Below, piece after piece: positions 17,748 to 25,616 of a DNA stretch of 64,000 bases. This stretch comes from Bacillota bacterium (GTDB taxonomy: Bacteria > Bacillota > Clostridia > Acetivibrionales > DTU013). Under the pieces are notes generated by a model. The model was not told the DNA's origin. It searched no databases and saw only the letters and a list, made by a program, of their open reading frames with translations. Each line of letters starts with the position of its first letter. The stretch's first letter is position 1. Where the stretch lies: positions 98,563 through 162,562 of the forward strand of contig JAEYOP010000053.1 in the NCBI GenBank assembly GCA_023411575.1, in the 5' to 3' direction. Both the position numbers and the translations under genes were made by a program.

Positions 17748-18611
17748 CTAAGCGGTCTGCACTTTTTTCCTGTACTCGCCGGGCGTGATGCCGTACCGCC
17801 TTTTGAACAGGCGGGAAAAGGAAATTTTATCGCCGAAGCCGCAGGAGGTGCAGACTTCCGAGATCGGCTTCCGCGTGTTTTTCATCTTTCTGCAGGCCAG
17901 CGTCAAACGGCAGTTGATGACATATTCGATGGGCGATATGCCGTAAACCTCCCGGAAAACCCGGGTATATTGCCTTTGCGAAAGGCAGGCCATCGAAGAC
18001 AGCATCGACAGGGTGATCTTTTCCGTGAGGTTCTCATGGATGTAGGCGGTCGTATTGACGATTTCCTGGATTTTCGGCGAACTGCCGGCAACGGCCGTAG
18101 AGAAATTTCTTGAAAGATAGGTGACAAGGGCCAGAAAATACGACAGAACCACCCAACGGTAGCCGTCCTTTTTCCCCTTCCACTCGGAATCAAGCAATTC
18201 GCACAGCATTTCCGCACAGGCAAGCTGTTCGTCCTTCAGGGTCATGTAACTGGTATAATCATGCTGGTATTTCTGCAGCGGCTGAAGTAGGAACAGCGCC
18301 TGGAAGCCGGACAGCTTTTCGATGTCCTTTTCCAGCAGGATCAGCTTTTCCAGGTCGAACTTCAGGTTGTAGTGCTCCAGTTCATGCACATTCCGGAGCT
18401 CGTGGACAAAAGAAGGCATGATTACGAGGACATCCCCTCTGGAGATGCGATAGGTCCTGCCGTCCACGATATGATCGGCATGGCCGCCGGTGATGATCTC
18501 CAGCTCGATGAAGTTGTGGGTGTGGGGAGCAAAAGCTCCGGTATGGATTCCCTTATTGATCCAGAAGGGAAAGTCGATCCCCGCAAAATCCAGCATGTTA
18601 AACTCAATCAT
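17748..18611 (-). CDS. AraC-family transcriptional regulator with cupin sensor domain
   Basis: The N-terminal cupin domain (TGAFAPHTHNFIELEIITGG, then GDVLVIMPSFVHEL) is followed by two AraC helix-turn-helix motifs near the C-terminus (LSMLSSMACLSQRQYTRVF; CGFGDKISFSRLFKRRYG). Such proteins bind a sugar in the cupin pocket and activate glycan genes. The frame extends upstream to 18698, but a strong promoter (18621-18649) lies within that extension, so ATG 18611, or the ATG at 18596, is chosen. It is divergent from the fucosidase gene, which is its most likely target. Confidence 0.88.
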   Translation of the reverse strand: MIEFNMLDFAGIDFPFWINKGIHTGAFAPHTHNFIELEIITGGHADHIVDGRTYRISRGDVLVIMPSFVHELRNVHELEHYNLKFDLEKLILLEKDIEKLSGFQALFLLQPLQKYQHDYTSYMTLKDEQLACAEMLCELLDSEWKGKKDGYRWVVLSYFLALVTYLSRNFSTAVAGSSPKIQEIVNTTAYIHENLTEKITLSMLSSMACLSQRQYTRVFREVYGISPIEYVINCRLTLACRKMKNTRKPISEVCTSCGFGDKISFSRLFKRRYGITPGEYRKKVQTA

Positions 18612-18620
18612 AATGTCCGG

Positions 18621-18649
18621 ATTGTATATTAATTTGACCGAATTGTCAA
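18621..18649 (-). promoter_or_regulatory. Sigma-A type promoter of the AraC regulator gene
   Basis: On the minus strand TTGACA (18649-18644) and TACAAT (18626-18621) are separated by 17 bp. The predicted transcription start is only 3-5 nt before ATG 18611, giving an almost leaderless message with no room for a Shine-Dalgarno site. Confidence 0.65.
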
Positions 18650-18762
18650 CTGATAAAGCCGTGGGATTGTGATACCATGAGGTTGTGTGAGGCTGCATTG
18701 CTTGAAAACCGGTAATGGACCAGTAATGGAACGGAAAGAATTCGACTTGGAGGTAGAATACG

Positions 18763-20235
18763 ATGGACAGACAGGCCTATTTAAAGGAAATCGACCGGGT
18801 GATCCGGGAAGGGAAATATAAGGATAACTGGGAGTCTCTTTCCCAATTCAAGGTGCCGGACTGGTACCGGAACGCAAAATTCGGCATCTTCATCCACTGG
18901 GGCGTCTACTCGGTCCCGGCTTTCGGCAACGAATGGTACCCGAGGAACATGTACATACAGGGGACGCCGGAATACGAGCACCATATTGCCACATACGGAC
19001 CCCACAAGGAGTTCGGCTACAAGGATTTCATCCCGATGTTCGGGGCGGAGAACTTCAAGGCGGACGAGTGGGCGGAACTGTTTGAAGCCGCCGGCGCCCG
19101 GTATGTCGTGCCGGTTGCCGAGCATCATGACGGGTTCCAGATGTACAAAAGCGAATTGTCCCGTTACAATGCGGCGGAGATGGGACCGGAACGGGACGTG
19201 CTGGGGGAGCTGAAAGAGGCCTTTGAAAAGAGGGGTCTTACCCTCGGAGCATCGTCCCACCGGGTGGAGCACTGGTTCTTCCTGGGCCACGGGAAGGAAT
19301 TCGACAGCGATATCAAGGAGCCGCTGGTCTGCGGCGATCTATACTGGCCTTCCATGCCGGAAGCCGACCATCACGACCTCTTCAGCAGCCCGGCACCGAC
19401 CCGGGAGTTCATGGAGGACTGGCTGCTGCGCACCTGTGAAGTCGTGGACCGCTATCGCCCGAAGCTCGTCTACTTTGACTGGTGGATCCAGCACAGCGCG
19501 GTGAAGCCCTGGTTGAAAAAATTCGCCGCCTATTATTACAACCGTGCCTCCGAGTGGGGAACGGAGGCCGTGATCAACTACAAGCACGACGCATTCATGT
19601 TCGGCTGCGCCGCCGTCGATATCGAGCGGGGCCAGTTTGCCGACCAGAAGCCCTATTTCTGGCAGACCGATACGGCCATTGCCCGGAATTCCTGGTGCTA
19701 TACGCGGAATAATGAATTCAAGACCGCCCGGGAAATCCTGTGCGACCTTGTGGATATTGTGAGCAAAAACGGCTGCCTGCTTCTGAATGTCGGACCCAAA
19801 TCCGACGGAACGATCTCGGAAGAGGACCGGGCCGTCCTGACGGAAATCGGGGAATGGATGAAAGCGAACGGGGAAGCGATTTATGACAGCCACGTCTGGC
19901 GCGTTGCCGGAGAAGGGCCGACGAAGGTGGAGGAAGGCCAGTTTACGGATGCCGCGGCAAAGACGTTTACCGCCGGGGACATCCGGTTTACGGCAAAGGG
20001 CGGCAGCATTTACGCAGCCGTATTGAAGTACCCGGAGGATGGCGTTGTAAAGATCAGTTCCCTCGGGGACAAAAATGCGTCAAAGCTGCCCCATTTCCAC
20101 GGAATCCTGAAAGACGTCTCCGTACTGGGCTTTGAAGAAAAACCGGAGTGGACGCGGACGGAGGAAGCGCTGATCCTGAGAACGAAATCGGTGAAAAGCG
20201 ATAAGCCCGTGGTGTTCAAGATTCTTGTCGATTAA
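18763..20235 (+). CDS. Alpha-L-fucosidase, glycoside hydrolase family 29
   Basis: The 490-residue protein has the GH29 pattern: FGIFIHWGVYSVPAFGNEWY near residues 40-60 (H45), the paired histidines of VAEHHDGFQMY (121-122), and YFDWW with the catalytic nucleophile Asp at 239. The acid/base residue is variable in this family and is not assigned. The C-terminal part (about 400-490) is a beta-sandwich with typical RFTAKGGSIYA and VLGFE motifs. There is no signal peptide, so imported fucosyl oligosaccharides are cleaved inside the cell. Start at 18763 is supported by TTGGAGGT at 18747-18754. The gene is divergent from the AraC regulator. Confidence 0.95.
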   Translation: MDRQAYLKEIDRVIREGKYKDNWESLSQFKVPDWYRNAKFGIFIHWGVYSVPAFGNEWYPRNMYIQGTPEYEHHIATYGPHKEFGYKDFIPMFGAENFKADEWAELFEAAGARYVVPVAEHHDGFQMYKSELSRYNAAEMGPERDVLGELKEAFEKRGLTLGASSHRVEHWFFLGHGKEFDSDIKEPLVCGDLYWPSMPEADHHDLFSSPAPTREFMEDWLLRTCEVVDRYRPKLVYFDWWIQHSAVKPWLKKFAAYYYNRASEWGTEAVINYKHDAFMFGCAAVDIERGQFADQKPYFWQTDTAIARNSWCYTRNNEFKTAREILCDLVDIVSKNGCLLLNVGPKSDGTISEEDRAVLTEIGEWMKANGEAIYDSHVWRVAGEGPTKVEEGQFTDAAAKTFTAGDIRFTAKGGSIYAAVLKYPEDGVVKISSLGDKNASKLPHFHGILKDVSVLGFEEKPEWTRTEEALILRTKSVKSDKPVVFKILVD

Positions 20236-20240
20236 CGAGG

Positions 20241-20286
20241 GTGGCAGAGGGACGGGGATACTGTCACGGCCCCGTCCCTCTGCCAC
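20241..20286. repeat. Long perfect hairpin (17-bp stem), REP-like; may act as terminator
   Basis: GTGGCAGAGGGACGGGG at 20241-20257 pairs perfectly with 20270-20286 across a 12-nt loop. It lies between the convergent fucosidase and anti-sigma genes. There is no U-run. The GGCAGAGGGACGG core resembles dispersed palindromes I know from other Bacillota genomes, so it may be a mobile REP-like unit that also blocks read-through. Confidence 0.6.
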
Positions 20287-20289
20287 AAA

Positions 20290-21162
20290 TTATTTCATGC
20301 TTTCGCACAACTTGACCAAATCCTCTTTCACATTATCATATAGGCTGTTCGACCGGACTAAATAATAGGTCGTACTGCCGTCTTGCTTTTCCAGCCATGC
20401 AACGTCGCTGAACCCATCGTGCTCCACATAGATTGCCTCGAAATCTTTTATGGTTACTTTGGTTGCTTTGTGATCTTTCTCGATATCCTGTATATTTTTA
20501 ATTGGATAGTTGAAAAATGCAGAAACCATGATTGTTTTGTTATCGTTCTTATAAATGATGTCATAATGCGATATCACTTGCAACGGTTCGACAACTTTTA
20601 TCAGGTAGTCCTTATCGGTATTCCTGCTTTCCTTAATCATTTCCTCTCTGTAGGATTCGTCCATTTTATAATCAAAGGCGCCTTCCCGGAAGACATATCC
20701 CGGGGGAATAACGGAGGGTTCCCTGAATTTTTCTCCTACCGCCCGGGTAAGCTCCTCTAGGCTTAAGCCCCCTATTTGTTTCGGGAGCAAGTGTATTGCA
20801 TTTTTATCATTGTTTTTTGTCTTCATGATTGCAAGCGCTTTTCCGGGTTCCAGACTCTTGTATTGTGTAAGGTAGACCTCTTCCGGGGGAAGCGGATCTC
20901 TCTTATCAAGAAGCTCGTATTGATAGGATAAACCGCCGGGCCCGGCCAGATCCCAGACTTTTATTGCCGAAAAGCCCGCAGTCAGAAGCAGAGCGATGGA
21001 AAGAACAATGCCTATAACCGGGTTCCGCCATCTGAACCGGCTCTCTCTTTCCTGTTTCCTGTTGATCCTCTGCATGACGCTTTTCGTAACATCGATATCG
21101 GGTAAACGGATGCCAGTAAATGAGTTCCTCAGATCTTCATCAGTCAGTTTGTAATCCTTCAT
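20290..21162 (-). CDS. Membrane-anchored partner of ECF sigma factor (probable anti-sigma; DUF4367-like)
   Basis: The 290-residue protein has an N-terminal cytoplasmic segment (about 1-48: LTDEDLRNSFTGIRLPD), one transmembrane helix (about 49-66: VIGIVLSIALLLTAGFSAI) and an extracytoplasmic domain to the C-terminus that resembles DUF4367-type regions (REPSVIPPGYVFREGAF, VSHYDIIY-like strand). There is no zinc-binding ZAS motif. Its start overlaps the end of the sigma factor gene by 23 bp and has its own AAGGAGGT site. Coupling to an ECF sigma gene and the topology make an anti-sigma role the best inference; the outer domain could sense envelope stress. Confidence 0.7.
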   Translation of the reverse strand: MKDYKLTDEDLRNSFTGIRLPDIDVTKSVMQRINRKQERESRFRWRNPVIGIVLSIALLLTAGFSAIKVWDLAGPGGLSYQYELLDKRDPLPPEEVYLTQYKSLEPGKALAIMKTKNNDKNAIHLLPKQIGGLSLEELTRAVGEKFREPSVIPPGYVFREGAFDYKMDESYREEMIKESRNTDKDYLIKVVEPLQVISHYDIIYKNDNKTIMVSAFFNYPIKNIQDIEKDHKATKVTIKDFEAIYVEHDGFSDVAWLEKQDGSTTYYLVRSNSLYDNVKEDLVKLCESMK

Positions 21163-21709
21163 TGAAAATACCTCCTTGCTTCCCGGCTAAAATCGTTTTT
21201 GCCTTTTTTCTGGCCCTCTCATAGCGTTTTCGCGCAGCGGCAGGCTTGATGCCGAGGGCATTGCCGATTTCTTCAAAGGATTTCTCTTCAAGTGCCCGGA
21301 GGATCAGTACGCTTCGTTCCGAAGGAGAAATTCTTTCCAGGGCCTTTGCCAGTGTTTTCCCAAGCTCATTTCCTTCCAGATCCGATTCCAGCCCGTGATC
21401 TCCTGTCTCAGGCCTCTCTAAAAAAGGAATGAAGCGAATCCGATTCCTCCGGTTAATCCGATTGATGCAGTGATGATATGTGATTTTATACAACCATGCG
21501 GAAAAGGATAACGAAGACTGAAAGCACCCGATTTTTTCATATGCGGATAAAAAGGATTCCTGCACCGCATCTTCCGCCTCGTGGATATTCCCCAGCATAT
21601 GATAGCAGTAGCGGAACAACGGCTGCTGAAAATGTTCAATTATGCTTTCAAATTCTTCTGTCCTGCCACTTTTCACATTTTGGACAGCGGTTTCTATTGA
21701 AAACACCAT
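21140..21709 (-). CDS. RNA polymerase ECF sigma factor
   Basis: The 189-residue protein carries sigma region 2 (LFRYCYHMLGNIHEAEDAVQESFLSAYEKI, about residues 31-60, given here by position) and region 4 (LERISPSERSVLILRALEEKSFEEIGNALGIK, about 120-155). The start at 21709 is fixed by AAGGAGG five nt upstream; an earlier ATG would add residues unlike the family. ECF factors steer RNA polymerase to stress or envelope genes and are usually held by a cotranscribed anti-sigma factor, here the next gene. No clear autoregulatory promoter could be read upstream. Confidence 0.93.
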   Translation of the reverse strand: MVFSIETAVQNVKSGRTEEFESIIEHFQQPLFRYCYHMLGNIHEAEDAVQESFLSAYEKIGCFQSSLSFSAWLYKITYHHCINRINRRNRIRFIPFLERPETGDHGLESDLEGNELGKTLAKALERISPSERSVLILRALEEKSFEEIGNALGIKPAAARKRYERARKKAKTILAGKQGGIFNEGLQTD

Positions 21710-21818
21710 GTCGCCTCCTTTCTTTTTTATATCACCCATATAACAAATAAGGAAACTGTTTTGTGACATGTCATTCATACCACAGAAAGCTAAAAAAAGC
21801 TTGCCCGGATTTCAACGC

Positions 21819-21856
21819 GGAAAGAGGCTATCTCATTTTAAAGATAGCCCCTTTCC
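21819..21856 (-). terminator. Hairpin downstream of the pyruvate-kinase-C-like gene
   Basis: GGAAAG-A-GGCTATCT (21819-21833) pairs with AGATAGCC-C-CTTTCC (21842-21856) with one mismatch and an 8-nt loop. It lies after the stop of the minus-strand gene at 21889. The U-run is absent, so a terminator role is tentative. Confidence 0.45.
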
Positions 21857-21888
21857 CTGGTATCACGCCCGTATGCCAGTCTTATAGT

Positions 21889-22434
21889 TTACACATTGTA
21901 AGGCTTGCAAATGATTTCGTGGATCTGGCTATCGAGAATGCTGCTTGCATGCTCCGGCTTCAGGATAAGTACCGTGTCGATGCCCCTTCCGGTGCCGCCC
22001 AGGGCGACGATCGGCTCGCCGTAGGGAATCAAACCGGCGTCCAGGGCCATGACGGAGCATTCCACGCAGACCTTGGTCCCCTGCCCGAACATGCGGAGCG
22101 TTTGAGCGATCATTTCCACCGGATGGATGCCGCCGAACTTTTTGCTGAGACCCCGTTCCGCCCCGCTGAGCACATGGGTGGTGGTCAGAACGGCGATCCC
22201 TTCGCTTATAAGCCTTTGACGCATTTCCTGGGCCATTTCGTTTTCGCCCTTTTTCACAAAGCCGTTCACATGGGTGACGCAAACCGCGTCGAGCCCGGAG
22301 CCGGCAAGCAAAAGCGCGGATTCGCCGGAATTGGAGGATATCACGATGTACCGGATATTCCTTTCCTTCGCCGTTCGGATCGCCAGCGTTACTGCATTTC
22401 CCGTATTTTCTCTTCCCTTGTTCTCAAAAGTCAT
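21889..22434 (-). CDS. Pyruvate kinase alpha/beta (C-terminal) domain-like protein
   Basis: The 181-residue protein matches the stand-alone family resembling the C-terminal domain of pyruvate kinase (AIRTAKERNIRYIVISSNSGESA near residues 17-40; HVLSGAERGLSKKFGG near 93). There is no catalytic barrel, so it is not a pyruvate kinase; the domain usually binds effectors. The start at 22434 has AAGGAGCGGG upstream. Proteins of this family are frequent in anaerobes and are functionally uncharacterised as far as I know. It stands alone between the sigma factor and the methyltransferase. Confidence 0.75.
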   Translation of the reverse strand: MTFENKGRENTGNAVTLAIRTAKERNIRYIVISSNSGESALLLAGSGLDAVCVTHVNGFVKKGENEMAQEMRQRLISEGIAVLTTTHVLSGAERGLSKKFGGIHPVEMIAQTLRMFGQGTKVCVECSVMALDAGLIPYGEPIVALGGTGRGIDTVLILKPEHASSILDSQIHEIICKPYNV

Positions 22435-22570
22435 TGTACCCGCTCCTTCTCCCGATTGGTAAAACAGTGCTGTTTTATCTGCCTCCAGTATATCATTCCG
22501 CGAAGCGGAAAAAACACCCCGGCGGCCGTGAAGCCGGACAGGACAGGCCGGTATGCGGGGGGCACATTGA

Positions 22571-23242
22571 TCAGGCGCCCGCACGAGGTTTTTCGCCGGA
22601 TACGCACAGCCCGAAAAACTCGTTTCGGACGGTTCGGATTTTCAGTGCGGACCGGTCCAGCAGCTCCGTCAGCTCTTCCGCCGTGTAGGAGGCATTAAGG
22701 GAGCTGAGGAAGCCGGGCCGGATTTCCCTGGGCCGGGTGGAGAAATAGATCATCCACTTCAGGAGCGGGTTTGTGTTGCGCCTCATATCGGTTATACAGT
22801 ACCGGCCACCCGGTTTCAGGACCCGGTGGATCTCGTTGAAAACGGCGACCGGGTTTTCCCATTCGTGCAAGGACCCGTTGGATATCACCGCGTCGAATTC
22901 TCCGTCGGGAAACGGCATGTTCATGCAGTTGCCCTGCACGTACCGGACAGCGGATTCGAAACCGTACTCCCGTGCGTTTTTCTCAGCCATTTTGATCATC
23001 TCCGTACTGATCTCACAGCCCGTAAGCCTGGAACCGGGCGCCTTCTTCAGCCATTCCAGCCCGATGTACCCCGGCCCGGGGCCGATTTCCAGAACGCTGC
23101 CGGATTCGATTCCCGTCTTCAGGAAGGTATCGACGTTGTTCCAGCCCTTGTCCCGCATATTTCGGGCAAACCGGTCGAAGATCTCCACGGTAAGCTCTCC
23201 CTGGATGCCCTCATTGGTTTCGATTATTCTTGGTCTCGTCAT
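22571..23242 (-). CDS. SAM-dependent class I methyltransferase
   Basis: The 223-residue protein has the Rossmann methyltransferase motifs: SVLEIGPGPGYIGLEWL (motif I, about residues 49-65), LTGCEIS (motif II), FDAVISNGSLHEWENP (about 117-132) and VLKPGGRYCITD (about 141-152). The substrate is not evident. It begins one base after the stop of the PadR gene and so is cotranscribed with and probably controlled by it. PadR-methyltransferase pairs often modify a toxic or signalling small molecule, but that is an inference. Confidence 0.88.
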   Translation of the reverse strand: MTRPRIIETNEGIQGELTVEIFDRFARNMRDKGWNNVDTFLKTGIESGSVLEIGPGPGYIGLEWLKKAPGSRLTGCEISTEMIKMAEKNAREYGFESAVRYVQGNCMNMPFPDGEFDAVISNGSLHEWENPVAVFNEIHRVLKPGGRYCITDMRRNTNPLLKWMIYFSTRPREIRPGFLSSLNASYTAEELTELLDRSALKIRTVRNEFFGLCVSGEKPRAGA

Positions 23243-23243
23243 T

Positions 23244-23783
23244 TCAACTTTCCTCCTGCTTCAATTGAGTCAGGGCTTCGGTGGCCCAGTCGAGCTCCGC
23301 CCTGTAATGATGCTCGTGGTGACTGAAAATGATGCGGGCCGCCGCTTTTGCGTCCTCCGGAATGAACTGCAGGGTGGCCGCTTTATGCTCCCGGATGGTT
23401 GCAAGCGCTTTCTCCAGCCGGAGGATATGCTGCTCCAGGCGGCTTGCTATTTCCGCTCCCTCCAGGTGCTCGGAGAAGTAGAACACCGCATCGGAAGGAA
23501 ACGCGGGCCTGTATTCGAATTCCAGCAGCTTTTCCAGCATGCCCCGGAATGCCGCCAACCCTTTTTCCGTGACGGAATAGACGGTTTTCTCCGGCCTGCT
23601 GTCCGGTTTTTCGCTGCTGGAGGCCAGCAGCCCGTCCGCTTCCATTTTCTCGAGATGATAGTAAATGGTCGGCAGCTTGATCTGCGTAAAATCCGACAGC
23701 TGCTCCGCAATGATTTTCCTTATGCTGTATCCGTGCTGTGGCCCGAAGCGCTGGAGCAAGCCCAGTATGTATAAAGGGATGAT
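23244..23783 (-). CDS. PadR-family transcriptional regulator
   Basis: The protein has the PadR winged helix (RFGPQHGYSIRKII, then LPTIYYHLEKMEADGLLAS and the wing KTVYSVTEKG) and a C-terminal helical dimerisation region (about 90-175). The conserved PadR N-terminus IIPLYILGLLQRFGPQHGY is encoded in frame, but no ATG, GTG or TTG precedes it. The first standard start is a TTG at 23759, which would cut off this helix and has no Shine-Dalgarno site. GGAGGG at 23795-23790 sits 6 nt before an ATC at 23783, which I take as a possible non-canonical start. Two operator-like palindromes overlap its promoter. Confidence 0.8.
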   Translation of the reverse strand: MIPLYILGLLQRFGPQHGYSIRKIIAEQLSDFTQIKLPTIYYHLEKMEADGLLASSSEKPDSRPEKTVYSVTEKGLAAFRGMLEKLLEFEYRPAFPSDAVFYFSEHLEGAEIASRLEQHILRLEKALATIREHKAATLQFIPEDAKAAARIIFSHHEHHYRAELDWATEALTQLKQEES

Positions 23784-23802
23784 AGAAATCCCTCCTTTCT
23801 AT

Positions 23803-23848
23803 TAGTCAGTACTGACTATATTATTACTCAGTACTGACTATTTGTCAA
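23803..23848 (-). promoter_or_regulatory. PadR-methyltransferase promoter with two operator palindromes
   Basis: On the minus strand TTGACA (23848-23843) and AATAAT (23825-23820) are 17 bp apart. A near-palindrome TACTCAGTACTGACTA (23825-23840) fills the spacer, and a perfect copy TAGTCAGTACTGACTA (23803-23818) lies just downstream of the -10 box. Their centres are 22 bp apart, two helical turns, fitting cooperative autorepression by a PadR dimer pair. Confidence 0.75.
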
Positions 23849-23906
23849 GCCTTTTCTGATCCGCTGCTTCGGAATTCCATAGAGAGAAAAAGGGAGAAAT
23901 GGAGAA

Positions 23907-24499
23907 ATGAAGGAAAACGGGCTTGTCATACGGCATTATGCCCAGTTCAAAACGGCCGTCGACAAAGTCGGAGTAATCGACGCACTCCTGCCGGGCGATG
24001 TCTATGAACTGATTTTTGTCGTAATGCAATATACCCAGCTGCCGGCGGTACTGCCGGTCCTGTCGGCCAACGAGAGCCGAAATATTGTTTTTGTCGGCAA
24101 CAATGCGGACCCTGCCGCTATAAAAAAGGAACTGGAACAAAACAGTACGGTGAAAAAGCAGGTCGCCTTCGGTTTTCAGCCCACCGGCGGAAGACGGGAA
24201 AACGGCAGGGTGATTTGCGTGCGGGCAGGCGGACGCATGGTGCTCGGGGATTTAGAGGGAGGGCTGGCCTGGAGAAGCCTTATGGATAAAGCATTCGAAA
24301 ATACAAAATACAGATTACGGTTACACCCCTTGGGCGGCTCGCCATCAGTGACCACGCCATGTCCGCCACAGAAGAGATGCTGGCCCTGAGCGACGCCTTC
24401 GACGAAATGAAGCGGAAAGCCGGTATTCCCACACCCGTATGGGATTCTCTGGAGAGCTTCCTGCTGAAAGCGCGGGCCGGCCAGGCAACTCCTGCTTGA
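23907..24499 (+). pseudogene. Decayed ketopantoate reductase-like (PanE/ApbA) gene
   Basis: Residues from 23907 match the middle of a ketopantoate-reductase-like family (LIFVVMQYTQLPAVLPVLSA; NIVFVGNN; VAFGFQPTGGRR; GRMVLGDLEGGLAW). The N-terminal NADP-binding GxGxxG segment is absent. Near 24310 the frame is lost: the first frame runs to a stop at 24389, while a second frame encodes LAISDHAMSATEEMLALSDAF and ends at 24499, which looks like the family C-terminus. The helical segment normally between these parts is missing. So the gene has lost its 5' end, suffered an internal deletion and shifted frame. Confidence 0.7.
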
Positions 24500-24523
24500 T
24501 ACGAGAGGACAATCTGTTATAAT
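24496..24523 (+). promoter_or_regulatory. Promoter of uppP
   Basis: TTGATA (24496-24501) and TATAAT (24518-24523) are separated by 16 bp and lie about 50 bp before the uppP start. The -35 box overlaps the stop codon of the pseudogene. Confidence 0.6.
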
Positions 24524-24571
24524 GGTAACCATATAACCATATATAAAGAAGAAATCAACGGGGGACTACAT

Positions 24572-25375
24572 ATGGACCTGATTTTAAAGGCAATTATTCT
24601 TGGCATTGTGGAAGGGATTACGGAGTTTCTGCCGATCTCCTCCACGGGGCATTTGATTGTATTCGGCCATTTTCTGGATTTCACCGGGCCTTTTGCCGTT
24701 ACGTTCGAGATCGTCATTCAGCTGGGAGCGATCCTGGCGGTGGTCGTCTTCTACTGGAAGCGGATTCTGGAATCCCTGAAGAATTTGAAGCCGGGCCAGT
24801 GGGGGTTCCGGCTCTGGCTGTGGATGCTGATCGCCTTCGTGCCTTCCGCGGTTTTGGGATTGCTGACGAATGATTTTGTGGAACAATATCTTTTTTCTCC
24901 CCTCACCGTTGCCATTGCCATGATTGTCGGCGCGCTGCTGATCCTGGTGGTGGAAAAGCTCGTTCGAACGGCAAAATACAATGACATGCTCAAGGTCGGG
25001 GCAAAAAAATCCTTCTTGATCGGGCTGGCCCAATGCCTGTCCCTGTTCCCCGGAATGTCCAGGTCCGCCTCCACCATCCTGGGCGGCCTGATGGTCGGGC
25101 TGTCGGCGAAGGCGGCTGCCGAGTTCTCCTTTTTCCTGGCGATTCCTACCATGTTTGCCGCCACTGGGTATTCTCTCGTAAAAGGAGTGGGTGCTATGAC
25201 CGCAACGGAAGGACTGGCGCTTGCCGTCGGATTTATCGCCTCCTTTGCGGTAGCCTTCCTGGTAGTAGGCCGGTTTTTATCCTTCCTCGGGAAGCATTCC
25301 CTGAAACCGTTTGCCTATTACAGGCTCGCCGTGGGAACCATCATGATATTCATCGCGGCCCTGGGCCTGCTCTAG
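24572..25375 (+). CDS. uppP: Undecaprenyl-diphosphatase (BacA/UppP)
   Basis: The 267-residue polytopic protein has both UppP signatures: GIVEGITEFLPISSTGHLI (about residues 12-30, with the catalytic Glu and Ser/Thr/His residues) and SLFPGMSRSASTILGGL (about 156-172, with the catalytic Arg). It dephosphorylates undecaprenyl diphosphate at the membrane to recycle the lipid carrier for peptidoglycan and other wall polymers; high dose gives bacitracin tolerance. Length and motifs are normal. GGGGG lies 9 nt before the ATG. It has its own promoter and a terminator at 25464. Confidence 0.97.
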   Translation: MDLILKAIILGIVEGITEFLPISSTGHLIVFGHFLDFTGPFAVTFEIVIQLGAILAVVVFYWKRILESLKNLKPGQWGFRLWLWMLIAFVPSAVLGLLTNDFVEQYLFSPLTVAIAMIVGALLILVVEKLVRTAKYNDMLKVGAKKSFLIGLAQCLSLFPGMSRSASTILGGLMVGLSAKAAAEFSFFLAIPTMFAATGYSLVKGVGAMTATEGLALAVGFIASFAVAFLVVGRFLSFLGKHSLKPFAYYRLAVGTIMIFIAALGLL

Positions 25376-25463
25376 ACAGCTTGGCAGCAGGCGGAGGTTC
25401 TGCGGTCGCGCAAGACGTATTGCCGAGAGCAAATTTTTCATTATTATGCCAATAGCAAAATTC

Positions 25464-25496
25464 AATGGGAAGAGCCCCGATTCTTCCCATTTTTCT
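25464..25496 (+). terminator. Intrinsic terminator after uppP
   Basis: AATGGGAAGA (25464-25473) pairs with TCTTCCCATT (25482-25491), followed by TTTCTT. It separates uppP from the perR promoter. Confidence 0.75.
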
Positions 25497-25546
25497 TATC
25501 CGTTCGGAAGGGAATAAAAAAGTTTTATATTTTATTATGGATTCTC

Positions 25547-25602
25547 TTGACAAAGCAATCCATTTTGCATACAATGTATTAGGAATGATTCTTATTCCTA
25601 AT
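25547..25602 (+). promoter_or_regulatory. perR-rbr promoter with overlapping dyad operator
   Basis: TTGACA (25547-25552) and TACAAT (25570-25575) are 17 bp apart. An inverted repeat ATTAGGAAT-N7-ATTCCTAAT (25578-25602) covers the predicted transcription start. The position and AT-rich dyad fit a Fur-family (PerR) autoregulatory operator, although the sequence differs from the Bacillus Per box. Confidence 0.75.
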
Positions 25603-25616
25603 CCGGAGGCAAAGTG

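Noticed and set aside
21761..21775. Palindrome TGACATGTCA upstream of the ECF sigma gene as its autoregulatory promoter
   Set aside because: It does not match a spaced -35/-10 ECF promoter pair that I could defend.
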